Notes: generated from the sequence alone by a model not told the origin. A stretch of 64,000 nucleotides of DNA from Sycobia sp. Sy_11 (GCA_018907035.1 JACCIC010000214.1:62001-126000), one strand, 5' to 3'; counted from the first letter of the stretch, positions 1 through 13,329 are shown. Numbers and translations: made by a program.

Positions 1-738
1 TACGACGGCTCGATCGCTGGAGCGAAGGACTAGTGAATTCCGTGACCTGAGCTCAAAATCCCGGTCTCGGTCGATCGACGCGAGCACCTCTGCCAAAATT
101 TTACGTGTGTTTTGGGTGCCTGAATAGAGCGATGTTCAACGATGTAAAAAATAATAATCGTAATAACACAGTAATAATATAGGCTAGCGAAATAAAGAAT
201 AAAAAATTTAACGTGGCTTTTCGTCTGTTAAGTCCAGTTATTTTGTTTGACCGTTATAAAATAAAGCTAAAAATAAAATGTTATTTTATGTAAATATATA
301 ACATAAAATTAAACTTAATAAAACGTAAATGTAAACAAAGTTCTTTAACTACTGTATCACACTCATGCTTAATCGTACTTCGAAAAATGAATTATCCTTC
401 TCATTTATAATCAAACTTGCATTCCATCGTTTGTATCCCTCAACTAAATTAGATAATACCGGATACCTTAGAACCGCGCAATTATATAAATGAAATTTTC
501 ACGGCAAAAGTACAATACACCCTCTGATACAGCGCGGCAGCAATGATTAATTTTAGAATAGAATGCTACTCAATCCTGATGTCTCACTGAACGCGCAATT
601 AAGTTTCACGCCTCCTTCGGCGAAATAATCTAAATTCGCCTTATTATTCTCGGCCAAGCCTGAATTAAAATATAAAATGAGATAAAGGTCGAATAAAAAA
701 TTTTTACTTTTTTCACGCGAAAGATCGTAACTCTGTCG
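1..738. other. AT-rich DNA, no gene seen
   Basis: The first 120 bases are GC-balanced with several CpG sites. The rest is AT-rich with stops in all frames. No splice-bordered open frame, RNA gene or transposon protein was recognised. It may be intronic or intergenic. Confidence 0.6.
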
Positions 739-899
739 GTGAGGGGAAAATTGGCCGAGAAAACCATGAGAGAGGCTAAAAAGGAGATTCTAGAGAGCTG
801 CTCCAATTACTCCTTGTATCCTTTAACAAAGAGACAGGGTCGAGAGATACCAATCGCGTTCGACGCGTCGTCTCTCGACTATTTCCTCCCCATTCAGCC

Positions 900-905
900 T
901 CTCTC

Positions 906-947
<42 letters not shown>

Positions 948-949
948 CA
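900..949 (+). repeat. (CT)n microsatellite
   Basis: CT dinucleotide tract with a few interruptions; the purest part is about 910-936. It lies in a GC-moderate patch (740-1,150). The open frames over it on both strands come from the repeat and are not genes. Confidence 0.95.
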
Positions 950-2650
950 GCGTTCGTTATATCGACTCTCTCTTCTTATTTGCGCCCTAATGCTCAGCTC
1001 TGCCGTCCCTCTCCTTTCACATTTGCTACACACTCGGAGTCTCCGCACTCGTCACTCTGGTGCGAATTGCCCATTTCTTCCATAGGAATATGGGGCGGCG
1101 GAGGGTGGAAATATATTGGTGTCGGACTGAAATTGTCGTGTTGTAGGCATTTATGGTCCTATTACGTGTTGCCCTTCGTTGATAACTTTCACTCGGATAA
1201 ATAATTATATAATTGTGCAATGTTTCATCGAGAGTTCATTTGTAGAATGGAATATCTACAAATTTCCTGAATCGCAAAATCCTTTGCGGACTTTAATAAT
1301 AATGAAATAAATTTGTAATATCATAATCTGTATATCATAATAAGAGAAAGAATTGCCAAAAATGCAAATATCAGTTAATTATCTACTAATTGGCTGAGGT
1401 GTAAACGGTCGTATATTGTATATGATCGTATATGTTCTTTTCCGTTATTAAAATTGTGCGGTTGCTCTACTGTCGACATCTATGGCATTCGATTGAAACA
1501 TCAGAGTGTCGCTCATTCGCTAATAGTTCGATTCATTATCAACGTTGTTAACGTTATAATTCGCGTGTCGGCATAATTACCGTATCCATTTTTTCTGGCT
1601 TGCTTTACAGCGACTAGCTAGTAGTGGCAGGGAGAGCAAATGGCAATGGAGTCGAAAATCAACGAAGAACGCCGCGTGGCAAATAATTTACTTATGCCGC
1701 GAATTTTGATCGTTCGAGGTTTATTTTAGAACTTCGTTTACGGAGAGTCTTCTTCCGCTCTCCGCCAATTCCACTTATATCCAGCAGCCGAGCCGTCGGG
1801 CAACTACGTCCGCCAATTCTCTCGAATAACGCGAATCGTTTCGCCGCGTTGAGAAGGGCTAAGAGCACAGAGCAATTTAAGATATTGTTTTAAAGAGGGT
1901 TTTGGATCGTTTAATACAAGGCTTGTATTAAAATGGACTTGTAATTGATATTCTATATATTTTAATAATTTCTTTTAAATCATCCTGACTTGTATGTTAT
2001 TTGCGTATTATATTCGGAAAAAGAGATAACATCGGCATAAGAGTCTTGCAAATTGGCTTAGTTCAAGACTATTTCCTAGAGAATCACCCGGTCTTCCTCA
2101 AAAAAAGCATGAAATTGAAATTGATTGGAAAATAAATTTTAAATATATTTAAAATTTGCTTATATATATATGTTAATAACTATTATTTCGATTGCAAATT
2201 TTGAGCAAAAAAGAATCGCGTTTTGTCTTATCTTTGCAGTCAGAAACTTTTGCTATTTTCACTTTTGTTAATTCAATCTTAAATTTAAATATTATTTCAA
2301 CTGGAAAAAAAAACCTTAAAGATATTCTACACACATACTTACATTTTGTAAAAGGATGGCTTATTATTTGGTAAAAAATTTCTCGCAAATGATAATTCAT
2401 TGTTGGATTGAATTTTATTTTTTCCGTTCTTCAATCTAAAAGAAAGAATCTGTAAGAAAATTTTCAATTGTCAAATATGTAATAAAATGAGTGGTTATAC
2501 GTATTAAAATAATCATTTATCAGCTCCGTTTACTTTACTGTAAAAAGAATTGTATTTCACTGTTTTTTATGCAAAAATTATCGCTATTTTTTTCCCTCAC
2601 TAAAAGTTAAAATTTTCTTTATTCCGATACTTCTTTATTAGATACTTAAT
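950..2650. other. Mixed to AT-rich DNA, no gene seen
   Basis: The stretch 950-1,150 is GC-moderate and contains a GGCGGCGGAGGG run. A second CpG-richer piece lies at about 1,590-1,870. The remainder is AT-rich with dense stops. The small open frames near 2,180-2,400 on both strands are AT-rich and resemble nothing recognised. Confidence 0.55.
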
Positions 2651-2659
2651 AATAAAAAA

Positions 2660-2822
2660 TTTTTTTAACGTTCGCCCTCGACGCTCGCTCTCCTCCCTCC
2701 CCTTTAAGCACCGCCGCGCACTCCTGTATACAACGCTGGCAGCTTTTCACCGTCGCTCGCGTGCGCACAATATACGTATATGTACGCGTATACACACGTT
2801 TGAAGGGTACTTCGAGTACATA

Positions 2823-2870
<48 letters not shown>

Positions 2871-3420
2871 TGAAGGCGCTTGATACAGGGGAACCCGGGG
2901 AGCTCTCGATCACCGCGTCCCCGATGGCGATGCTTTAAAGCAAAAAAGAGAGAAGGAAAGAAAGAGAAAGAGATAGAGTGGGTGAGTGAGAGAGATACCG
3001 CGGTCTATGATACTCGATGCATTCATCCTCCTCCTGATCGAGTTATCCGTCGACTGGTTCATTCCCGGGAGGGGGGGGAGGGGTCGGTGACGCCGCAGGC
3101 TAAACATCGGACTGTGTGAATCGAGAGGAGGTCGTGAATTTCTCTTAGTCGATGCCTTCCGCCGATCTTCTCTCTCGCTCTATACATATGTCTCTCGTTT
3201 CGCAGTTGTTTAGGTTTTCAGCCCTTTCTCAGCTGGGGGATCGTTTCCTCGATTAGAGAGTAGCGATTGAACACTTTCGTTTTGAAGGCGGTCTGGTCGA
3301 TCAAAAAAAAAAAAAAAAAACAAATACGCGCGGGTAAGACCTCGGCGTCGCTGATTGGAAATTAGTAGGATAAATCGAAGGGGACCTCCGGTTATGTGCA
3401 AAGTGCGATGATTGAAGATG
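2660..3420. other. CpG-rich patch with repeats
   Basis: GC-richer segment containing a (TA)n array, a purine tract (about 2,940-2,995), a G-run near 3,069-3,080 and an 18-base A run at 3,303-3,320. Overlapping open frames on both strands reflect composition and repeats. A GTAAGA donor-like site at about 3,334 has no matching acceptor nearby. It could be a regulatory patch, but no specific element is recognised. Confidence 0.5.
2827..2868. repeat. (TA)n microsatellite
   Basis: Nearly pure TA tract, preceded by an imperfect alternating purine-pyrimidine stretch (about 2,769-2,800) rich in TATACG and ACACAC steps. Confidence 0.96.
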
Positions 3421-4640
3421 TTAAGAAGACATTTACGTTCTCCGGCAACAGATTTAATCCCAACTCTGTACCTCCATCCTGAATTAGTAATAATACGATA
3501 AGGTATAAATGCATTTGTGAAATAGCATTAGGATTGCTTCGAAATTGTTGTAATTTGGTGGATTCCAACTATATGTATACGTTGTAGAAAATAAATCCTT
3601 ACACCAATTTGTTTTTGCCAATTTTAAATATAACTTTCCCGCCTCCGTCACGGAGTATCATATAATATCAAAATCGCACTTGTATGTTATAAAATAATGA
3701 TTATAATTAATATATAGTTAGAATTAATTCGTTTCAAAATTAATAGCTAATGTAAAACAAGGATAATAAATGAAAGGAAAAGAAAAAGCGAAAGTATTGA
3801 AAGTACCAGACGCCTGAATTTATGAGACGTCTATATTACGACGCAAACTATATTATTATGGTATTATATATTAATATTGTGATTGTGATATAATATCGTG
3901 ATATTAAATTAATATCGTGACTAAAGTAGTCACGAATATAATTTATGCTTATTGAATAGTTTTTTATATTATCTCTGTATTTTCAGTTTTTTTTTTGCTG
4001 AAATTGAATCTTAACCATCTCGTCTTACGTTTTCTGATAAACAATTTTCTACTTTAGTAAACTAACAAATATTTTCGTCGGTCTTACAGTCGTATAAAAT
4101 TATATAATTATAATTAGATAATTAAGTAATGACAGACAGTCAGACTGTACATGCTTATAGTCACCCTCCGTAGAATCTGAAATATAAATAAAAATTAGTC
4201 TAAATACTGTTGGTAAAGGACAATCTTACTGCCCCCACCATCATTGCCAAGTCGATGTCGTCCAATATTTATATCAAAATAAATTATCTAGAATGAATTC
4301 TGAAAAATATTTCAACCATCCCATTCGAACCAATTATCACTAACAGCCCACTGTAATATAGAATCCGTCTTAACTTACTACTTTAATAGTCATATAAATC
4401 TATATAGAGATTAAAAAGAACAGTAATTAGCTTAAAGCTCTAGCTTACTTCGATCGAATTTCAGGAAGAGTTTTTGAGGCCTCCTTGAAACTCTTTTTAT
4501 TGGTCGAAAAATAATTAGAGATAGTTGAAAAAAATTCCCAATACTTTTCGAAAGTAATCCTATTATTAATTTAATTCGTGTAAAATGTAATGTAAAATTG
4601 ATGAAGTTGAAATAGTTCTTCGATCAGAGCGAATCGCAGC
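3421..4640. other. AT-rich DNA, no gene seen
   Basis: AT-rich with dense stops. It contains repeated ATATCGTGA motifs and a small hairpin near 3,915-3,935, reported separately. No transposase, reverse-transcriptase or exon signal was found. Confidence 0.55.
3915..3935. repeat. Short perfect inverted repeat (hairpin)
   Basis: Arms TCGTGACT and AGTCACGA, 8 bases each with no mismatch, around a 5-base loop. The left arm overlaps a motif, AATATCGTGA, that occurs twice within 30 bases. It could be a decayed end of a small foldback element; nothing more can be said. Confidence 0.6.
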
Positions 4641-4920
4641 GCATTATAAGGACAAGCGTGTCCTAAGCTACGGTGCATCGTGTACGGCGAGTCGCGGCGG
4701 GCGCGCGCGCGGACGGCCCTTTCGTTACAAAGGAGGGAAATTTTCGTCCCGCGCGAGTTCTTGCGATCGTAAATAAAGCCAATCTGCGGAATATTTGTCG
4801 TGTACAGAGGGTAGTAAAGTACAGTCTCGCTTTACGAGCATTATTGATTGCAATAAGAAGTTTGGTAAATCATAAAGCGCGTCGCTAATAATACGGTTCG
4901 TAAAATTCGAGGCGCACCGA
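4641..4920. other. CpG-rich patch
   Basis: Contains GCGGCGGGCGCGCGCGCGGACGG near 4,692-4,714 and many other CpG sites in an otherwise AT-rich area. A 71-codon open frame crosses it but shows no recognisable domain. It is more likely a CpG-rich regulatory or unmethylated patch than a gene. Confidence 0.4.
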
Positions 4921-5059
4921 AGTTTTTACTTCATTTTTGTTATACGACGACCGATTTTGCACTACCGATGGAGAATCCAGATTTGCTCGATCTAGAAATT
5001 TCTACGAATCAGAAAGAGAGAGAGCGAGCGGGAAGAAAAGGGAAAGAGATAGGGAGAGA

Positions 5060-5061
<2 letters not shown>

Positions 5062-5119
<58 letters not shown>
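5062..5119 (+). repeat. (GA)n microsatellite in a long purine tract
   Basis: Pure GA repeat of about 58 bases inside a purine-rich run (about 5,010-5,130). Long mirror-symmetric purine tracts of this kind can form triplex DNA in vitro. Confidence 0.96.
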
Positions 5120-5122
<3 letters not shown>

Positions 5123-5130
5123 AAGAGATA

Positions 5131-8100
5131 GAGCAACGAAGAAATAATTTTAATTTGTATTCTCCCGTGTATTTCTCTATCTTGAAGCTAGAGATAATTT
5201 TTATCAGTTGTATCTATATCTATAGACAAGGAGAATTTAGAGATTACAATGTGTGCAGTGCCTGCCATAAATTTAATCTAATAGTACTGGAGTATCGGAC
5301 TCTCTCTATCTGTCACTCTTAGCTTCTCTAAAGGAAGCTGTTTTAAAAGTATGTACATGGACTTTTCGTTGTTGCAAACATTTTATCATCGTGAAAAAAA
5401 AGTTTTTCCCAATTTACAAATGCAGCAGTTCATAAATATTTCTGATTTATATTCATATACATACCGTAAATAAATGTAAAGTATCATTTATAAAAAACAT
5501 TATTATCTCAGTAAATGTCGGTTAATTTGATAAATAATATTTGACCAACAGCAGAGCATTCGTGTGTAATTTCCACGGTTTATTGCTAGTAATAAAATTA
5601 GGAATATAGTCTCGTTACTTTAATCTTGTTACTGAAACTTATCGATTTATATTTTTCGTATGATATCCATTGTGCAGTTGGGAATTCATACAATTTCCTG
5701 TTTTCTTACTTCTAGTTTCACAATTTATAGTACATATGCTTTAAAGATTCATTTTATTTTTATAACTATGTATTGGTAAATTTATATAATATTAAAAACA
5801 ATGTTCCTGGTCAGAATTTTATTAAATAATACTTATAACCTGTTAGTCATTTAATATTTTCCGTTCTGATTAGAGTTTGATATTTCAAATTTTCTGCTCG
5901 ATTTAATTTCATGGAGAATATTTGAATCTCATCTAGTATGTAAATAATTTCATTAATTTATCTAGCCTATTCCTGCTATATTTTCTCAAAGTATGTGTAA
6001 AACTTGACTGTAGCTATAGTAAAAAAGAAATATAACTTCCCTTTCTTTTTTTATTTTACAATGATGGTTTTGAAAAAGTTACATAACGAGAAACTATCGG
6101 CTGACATTATTTTTTCTTCACAATTTTCTAGTAGCTTTCGAGATTTTGCTGCAATATCATATTTCACATGAAATTTTAGCTAGACAATACTTGAATAAAT
6201 ATTTTATTCTTTAGGAAGTTTTTATGCAATTGCTTTCCGAGTACTAGTTTGAAGTCTATCTTATTACATTATTTCGAATTTTTCGAATGTTGAATAAAAT
6301 ACCATTTTGTGATAATAATATATACTACATACTATTTGATTTTGTCGGTTAAGCTTATCGTTTATTGTTCTTATACATAATAATCAGGATTTCGGAACCA
6401 TAATCCTTATTAGATTATATTACATGCTATGCAGAATTTTATTAAGTGAAGAATTTCAATGTACTTTTTTGTTATACAGTCGGAATGTAAGATAACTGAC
6501 ATTTTACAATCTAAAAGTATACTTAAAAATCGTGCAGGATTTTAACTGATTTAATAGTTTCGAATTCGGTGTTACCAAAAGCTGTTCCTCTTTTATAGAA
6601 ATGTACAAGACTATAATTTACTACCTACTATTCCAAATTCCGTATCGATTTTTATTGAAAAATTCGAAAATTTGAATATTTTTAGTTATGCTCGAAGTAG
6701 TATTCGAGGAATGTAGTATATAAGGGAGAAAATTCTTGTAAGCTTGGTTCTTCGACTTTAAAAATGCAGAAGGTCATGTATTCTAATCCAGGCATATACG
6801 ATTTCTTGGACTTATATTCAATAAAGTACTTAATACCAATTCAATTAAATTACTTTCTGCTTTAGTCATAGTAATTTTTTCTACTGTAAAATTTCCGCCA
6901 TCTATTTTTATACTTTTGAATGTGTGCATGCATCTTTGCGTCTGCTCCTTTGCCATTCTTTTATGAATCTTTTTTTTTCTTTTCCTGTTCCTAAAGCTTT
7001 GTTTTACTCCCTTCTCCTTTAGTCTCTTCTCTGAGATGGTGTGCTTGTTTTCTCTGTTTTGCTGTTTTTTCTATATTTTCTTTTTCTTTATTCCTATATG
7101 AATAATAATTTCTTTCTTTATTCCAGTTTGCGAATTTCCCTTCCAAACTCGAAAATTCTTTTTTTTTGCGTCCTCTTCTGCGTCAGAGAAACGTTGGATG
7201 GCTGGATTAAGACTCGTCCTATGGGGTTTCCTGTTGAAATTACAATGCGGCTTTATTTTTGTTTTTTTTTAACTGAGTCTTCACAAATATAGACAGCAAA
7301 TATCCATTGATGTTTATCATTTGATAAATTTTCTTAAAGGATTAATCTACAAAATAATTTTCACACCCACAAATATAATTTTCATCTACATCAATAGAAA
7401 AATCAAAGTAGTAAAAAACTATAGCTATTATGACAGGATCACCAAACTATGTACTATAGTCACTCTGTATTTATACATGCATTGTTCGTTATAACTGTTA
7501 AGTATAGGTATGTATATGCTTCACAAATGTTCGACGTTATATTTGGAAACAAGCTATCATCTATAATATCAATACGCTTCGAAAGTACATACAAGTTTCA
7601 AATTGATTTTATAGGCATCGTACTGTTATAGAGCAAATGGGACAGTTAAAAAAAATGCCTTGCTCGCGCCAACGTAAGTATTTTTCACGAGAATGAAATG
7701 CATTTAATTAAAAATCTTTTGGTACTGATTCAAAAATATATAAAATAATTGAATACTCGTGCTTTGTTTACCTAGTTAATAATTTTCTGTCGATAATACT
7801 ATCAATTGGATTGCAAAATGTGTCTTCTCGCTTTAATTATATAATCCATTTCGAATGTTTTTTAAGATGTAATACCTCCGTTGTTTGTCATAAACATTTG
7901 TCTCAATAACTTTGTTCTCTGCAAATTTGTCCGTTCGTGTAGTAATCGAGATTTTCTATTTTAAAAGTAAAGTAGCTTTGGCACATGAAAACTATATCCA
8001 ACATGTGACTATTACTCTAACTGTTGTTATTATTTTTTCTGTACAGTAATTCTGTAAAGCGTAGCGATAGATTTTTCTCTTTGCCATTGAACGATTCGAA

Positions 8101-8590
8101 AGCAGGCCGTTTCTCATAACACACTTTATTCTCATTGGATTTGCAAGTTGACACAAATTTTTTTCGAGTATCTATATAACATAGTTCAATTATAGCAATT
8201 GTATGAGTTAGAATTGGAAACCTCCATTCATCCAACTTTTTCATTGTCAATACTGTTGAATGACTATCTAGTAGTATACGGAAAATACATAATGCGTTAT
8301 CGGTAATGGTAACTTTTTGATGCTATTTAACTGATATATTATGTAATCAACCTGCGATGGCGCCACATATATTAAAAATGTCGAACTTTATTCAATAATA
8401 TATCAACGCGCTTATTTAGCAGAAAACCATTGATTATATATTAACATAACAAATATAAATCACTGTAACGTAAGAAAAAGATTAACGCGACAAAAGATCA
8501 ACTGATTCAAGAAGTTATCCAACATATATAAGAGTATAACGTCCCGTCAACAGAAAGTACACAAAGAAAACGATGACTTTGGTAACTTTA
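5131..8590. other. Long AT-rich stretch, no gene seen
   Basis: About 3.5 kb of AT-rich DNA. T-rich runs at 6,960-7,270 give a hydrophobic but low-complexity open frame that looks like chance. One possible mini-exon (7,615-7,673) is listed separately. No transposon protein motif was recognised on either strand. Confidence 0.55.
7615..7673 (+). other. Possible mini-exon (weak)
   Basis: A 59-base segment bordered by an acceptor-like TTGATTTTATAG and a good donor, GTAAGT. One frame is open and reads ASYCYRANGTVKKNALLAPT. The acceptor has only a short pyrimidine tract. No family is recognised, and such pairs occur by chance in long sequence. Confidence 0.15.
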
Positions 8591-8843
8591 GCAGTATATT
8601 CTCTGGATAAGTTTTTGGTTACTCATCTCTTTCGCACACGCGGGCGCACTCGATGGCATAACTTAATGGATAGAGGCGTTCGGTGGATGACTGAATAGTC
8701 GAGTTATCGTTGAGTACAAAGGGGAACGGGACAAAGGAGGAGCGCGAGGACAAATGCGTTTATACTCGATGGAAAAGTAAAAGAAATTTTCCCGGACTAT
8801 CGCCCGCATTCAGGATTTATCATGGATGAACGGACGGCTCTCC

Positions 8844-8844
<1 letters not shown>

Positions 8845-8905
<61 letters not shown>
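8845..8905 (+). repeat. (CT)n microsatellite
   Basis: Pure CT repeat of about 61 bases. It follows a CpG-richer segment (about 8,630-8,840). The open frame through it is an artefact of the repeat. Confidence 0.96.
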
Positions 8906-8908
<3 letters not shown>

Positions 8909-11410
8909 TTATTAGACGATATCAGTTTTCAGTTGCAAGAAGAGGGCAAGAAGTTGAAGAAACTCGTAACGTCGTTGGACAATTTTCTGGAAAAATTATA
9001 TATATTAACACTGCAAAAGAAGAACTGGCAGTGAACTTTTGTCTCGAGCATTATCAATTCACGAAGTTAGGCGTACGTGTGCGTGTATTTGGAGTATCAG
9101 CGATTTTCCGCTTTATAACCGAAAGTTAAGCTATACCCAACGTGTTGCGTGAAAGGCAATATTTGAGCATCGGCTTTATTTGCGGAGCGTTTAAGGTGCT
9201 GTAATGTGAGTTTGATGCGAGAACACCGGGCATCCACTAATATTTAATGGGAATAGATAGACCTATCCAAGTAACTTTGCATCTGATAATTAGTTGGATG
9301 TTACGCGTACACGTATCTATTCCTTGTTATTTAACCGTGCCACTAGCAACAGTTCGAAATTATTGCTGATAAAATTACCAACTGCTCCGACGATAATAAA
9401 TTGGCAATGTATTGTTGCTGACAATTAAATGTTTACCGACGCAGTCGTGTATTTCAGAAATTTAGAAAGAAGCGATGATAAGGTTCCATTGATGAAGATT
9501 ATTAAAATAATTATCATTGGTTAATACAGAAAAATAAATAAATAATCATTGTTTAATTTTATTTTCCAATTAAAATTTTTTGTTAAAAACTGCAAAAAAG
9601 AAATTTTAATCCACAGTTTAATATTCCATTCAAGTCAAGAGCTTATACATGAATTTTTCGCAAATGATTTTCAGCTATCAATCATTAAATTCTTTGCAAT
9701 TCTTTTCTTGTCGTCTATACTATAAAACACAAGTACACATTTACCTATCTCTTTATCTATCGATTTTTCTGTCTCTATATCCCTTTATCCTCCTATCAAT
9801 CTGCCTATCTCCTCACAGATATAAAGATATTCTGATCTGTATTATTTCAAACTTTTCTTTGTTTTTTGCCTATTACATTTACGTCTGTTTTGCAATTATT
9901 CGAAGAATGTCCTCGTCTGTCGTGCACCACTCTTCGCTCAATCTTCTACACACTGATGCTTTTGTTCACCATGAACAAAGGAGAGTCTGACTATTTTTTA
10001 TGAATAAGTACGTTGAGAAAGCATCCTTGAACTGCAGTAAATAAGTATGAAAAATAAATAGAGAATAAAAAAAAACAGATTCTTAACTCCGTGCATAACT
10101 AGTGTTTATATGAAATGCTACTAGAATAGAAATCTTCAGGGATTAACAAATTTCATGGCATACTTATATGGCTCGATTTTTCTTTCGGGTAGTGATCATA
10201 TAACTTTCCTCTATTGTTCACAATGGTATTCTAGGTTTACTGATATTTTAAAAGAGTTGTTATTAACAATAAATTTGATTTTACGAGTCGATTATGATTG
10301 TCTTTTCTATAAAGGATACCGCTCTTTTTATTATTGCGTTATTTAGACATGAAACATCTCTAAAAGAGAACACCCTAAATATTGGTAATCGTATAAGTAT
10401 ATTAAGTATAAGTAATTAAAAATTAGAATATTATAATAAAACTGACTTGATTTCAATTAAATAAAAATTGTTATAATTCTCTGTGATTTTTTAGATGACC
10501 TTACTATATATTGTGGGAAAAAATATCTTTGAATCTTTGAGCATGAAGCTAGATCCAATATTAAACTAATGAGCGACGTCTGAAGTACGTTATCTTTTAT
10601 TTATTCAAATAAGCATACATCAGAGAAGATTTTAAAATACAGCAGAAAAATTATTTGACAATAACGATACTTTGTTATTAATTAAAACGTTAGAATAGTA
10701 AATAAATAAACGTAAATAGAATAGTAAATAGGAAATAAAATAAACGTATTAATTAAAATCGTTAGAAATATACTGTTGACAAGTTGTGCAGAAAAAAATA
10801 TTTCATCATCATCTTGTTATCGAAGATGAGCACTGCCCGCGGGTTATTAACGACTTACTGCCAAGCCATAGGAAGGAATTGAATCTGGCTAGTGCTGGAG
10901 AGGAACTAGGGTGTCAGGGTTAGTCAGAATGGAAAATGGGGGTTGAGGATAAAGGAGGAAAGGAAATTAGATGCAGCATTATTCATTTAAATAACTACAA
11001 AGATAAAATACATATTTGGGTCTGAACAGATCTAAAAACACAGAGATGTCTGTTTCTGCCTATATTTGACACGTTTGTTCGACCAATATCAGATTTAAAC
11101 TTTGTTAAACTATATTCTACAAAAAATAAATAAAAGTGCTGCTAAAGTGCAATATTTCTCTGAAGCATACGCAGCAAATGAAGAAAATATATAAAATGAA
11201 GAAGTAAAGCAAATTTTAAGATTTCCCGTGATTATTAAACATTGCCATGATCTTCATACATTCGATCAATCAATATAGCGACAATTCCTCTCGCTTACAT
11301 ATTCTCAATTTATTTTAGAATTTTAAATCAATTCTAATAAGCCATTTTAAAAATATCTTTATCAAAAAGTTTGAAACTCTTTCTGAAACGCCCTCAACCT
11401 CTCGCACACA

Positions 11411-11413
<3 letters not shown>
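8906..11413. other. AT-rich DNA, one candidate exon
   Basis: Mostly AT-rich with stops in all frames. A degenerate CTAT/TATC pyrimidine run lies at about 9,745-9,815. A compositionally distinct segment at 10,830-10,975, less AT-rich and purine-rich on the + strand, contains the candidate minus-strand exon listed next. Nothing else was recognised. Confidence 0.5.
10859..10894 (-). other. Candidate small exon, minus strand
   Basis: Read on the minus strand, a pyrimidine-rich lead ends in CCTAGTTCCTCTCCAG, a near-ideal 3' splice site. A GACTAAC branch-point-like motif lies about 35 bases before it. A 36-base segment follows, ending at a GTAAGT donor. Two of its three frames are open; one reads LARFNSFLWLG. 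The splice signals are unusually good for this window, but the segment is too short to identify and has no mapped neighbours. Confidence 0.25.

Positions 11414-11482
<69 letters not shown>
11414..11482 (+). repeat. (CT)n microsatellite
   Basis: CT repeat of about 69 bases that degrades into CTGTCTCACTCTTTCTC up to about 11,500. It is one of the longest CT arrays here. Confidence 0.96.
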
Positions 11483-11487
<5 letters not shown>

Positions 11488-11706
11488 ACTCTTTCTCTTT
11501 TTCTCGCTGTCTGAATATTTTTTCATTATCGCAACTTTGTTCCCTCTTACTATGTCCGTCCCTCCATCTCGCAAAAAGAGGATCACGGCACGAGTTTTCA
11601 TGAATTTTCCTTATATACCGCCAAATGCTACATATACGAGCGCTACGTATAAGTAATATCATATATTTACGTTTCAGTGAGTTGAGACGTGAACGAGAGA
11701 CTCTCC

Positions 11707-11708
<2 letters not shown>

Positions 11709-11749
<41 letters not shown>
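11709..11749. repeat. (TA)n microsatellite
   Basis: Pure TA tract of about 41 bases in AT-rich DNA. Confidence 0.96.
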
Positions 11750-11750
<1 letters not shown>

Positions 11751-12253
11751 TAAATGAAATGTAATAAAATGCATAAAATATAAAAAATGATAAATGAAAC
11801 GTAGACTCGCGTATTATGAAATTAAAGACACCATAACTATTCTAATGAAGTAAATATTAAGATCGTGAAATATTTCATCAATCCTTTAACATACATTATT
11901 TCTAACATCTTCATATTTTTTACTTCGAAAAAGATCATCCTATTATCTTCTTCTACTTAAATCTCTCCTTGCACAATTAGATCCACTGATGAAGGTAAAT
12001 TTAACTTAAATCCCGTTAAGTTAAAGGGACGATGTCATGAAAAAAAAATTTCAGTCATCGGTTCACACGGTTTTTAGCACGCAATTTCGGCACGCGTTAT
12101 CGGCAACTAATCGAATTATCCGCCTATACAAGCTTAATCTCGTTTCGATCATTCTACTTCGGCAATGTCCGAGGATTCTCGAGATTTTCCTCCAATATGC
12201 ATTCTCTGTCCGCTCTCGCGCGACATTATTAATGAAACACCCTTACCGTTTGC
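11750..12253. other. AT-rich to mixed DNA, no gene seen
   Basis: AT-rich until about 12,036, then CpG-containing and pyrimidine-rich. The long open frame that starts here crosses the following TA array as alternating Tyr-Ile and is not a gene. Confidence 0.6.

Positions 12254-12310
<57 letters not shown>
12254..12310. repeat. (TA)n microsatellite
   Basis: Pure TA tract of about 57 bases, embedded in a pyrimidine-rich patch that continues to about 12,720. Confidence 0.97.
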
Positions 12311-12313
<3 letters not shown>

Positions 12314-13250
12314 TCGGACGCGCGATCTCTCATCAACGCCTCTTCCATACGAATTTACACCGTCGAGTGCATGTGTTCGCTCTATCGATTCTCGCTATAT
12401 CTCTGACTCCCCCGTGCAACGGGCGACGCAACTACTCCAGGTCCTCGCACTATATAAGGCCGATTCCCTTTCCAATGGTTTGTTCTCTACTCCCTCCCCC
12501 CTCTCTCTCACACTCTCTTTCTTTACGTATCTACTTCCCACCCGAGTCTTTCTCGGATGCGAACACACATATATCTGCCATCCCTATTCTCACCCGACTT
12601 ATTCTTCGTTTTCTTCTTCGCTGGCGATTCCGTTGTTCTTTATCTTTGCCCCATGGCTCGCTGGTGCAGGATAAAACCAAGCCTTCCTTTCGCGACGAAT
12701 AAGGGTAGTTCGATTGACCAATATTTGCGAAGTCAATGCTCTATCGACCAATTATTTTACCGATAGGTATAATCGCAATTGACAGCCTCTTGTCGAAGAA
12801 AGGAGTATGGAATTGTGAAGATAGTAGGCTTATTTCGATAAATTCAAATTGCGTACATTGTAGGCCAGTTAGTATTCTCCAGCTGATACTGGATAACTCG
12901 GTGAGGTCCTACAATATATCTTGTTAATACAGGCTTAGTCTGGACCATAAAAGAAGACTCGACGAAGGCAAATATGTATATCTCGGACATCGTGGATGTT
13001 TCAGTTATTGAATTATAGTTACGACAAATGAATTCTTTATCTACCCACCTACTTGCATTTTCTTAATTACTTTAAATGCGTTTTTGTTCCTTCTTGTTGT
13101 TATTCAGCATTCTTCTATATTCATATTCTATAGTACTCTTCAATATACATTAATATATATCTATATGGACTCTGAAACTTTTTAATGCCAAACCCAGAGT
13201 GTTTTTCAGTATAAAGACTACTATTAGCTACAATGCTCTTTAGCGCTTTC
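12311..13250. other. Pyrimidine-rich patch then AT-rich DNA
   Basis: The stretch 12,311-12,720 is rich in C and T on the + strand (CTCCCTCCCCCCTCTCTCTC near 12,490), giving two long stop-poor frames without any domain. From 12,720 on it is ordinary AT-rich DNA. Confidence 0.5.
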
Positions 13251-13253
13251 ATT

Positions 13254-13329
13254 ACATATATATAGTATATCACTAGCTATATATATACTATATATACCAT
13301 AATATCAATATATACTATACTATATATAG
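13254..13329. repeat. Imperfect TA/TATAC repeat
   Basis: Cluster of TATATAC and TATATAG runs with interruptions, partly self-complementary. It looks like an older, eroded TA microsatellite. Confidence 0.75.

Noticed and set aside
12037..12702. 221-codon and 169-codon open frames
   Set aside because: Both run through the TA array as Tyr-Ile repeats and then through a pyrimidine-rich patch. No domain; products of repeats.
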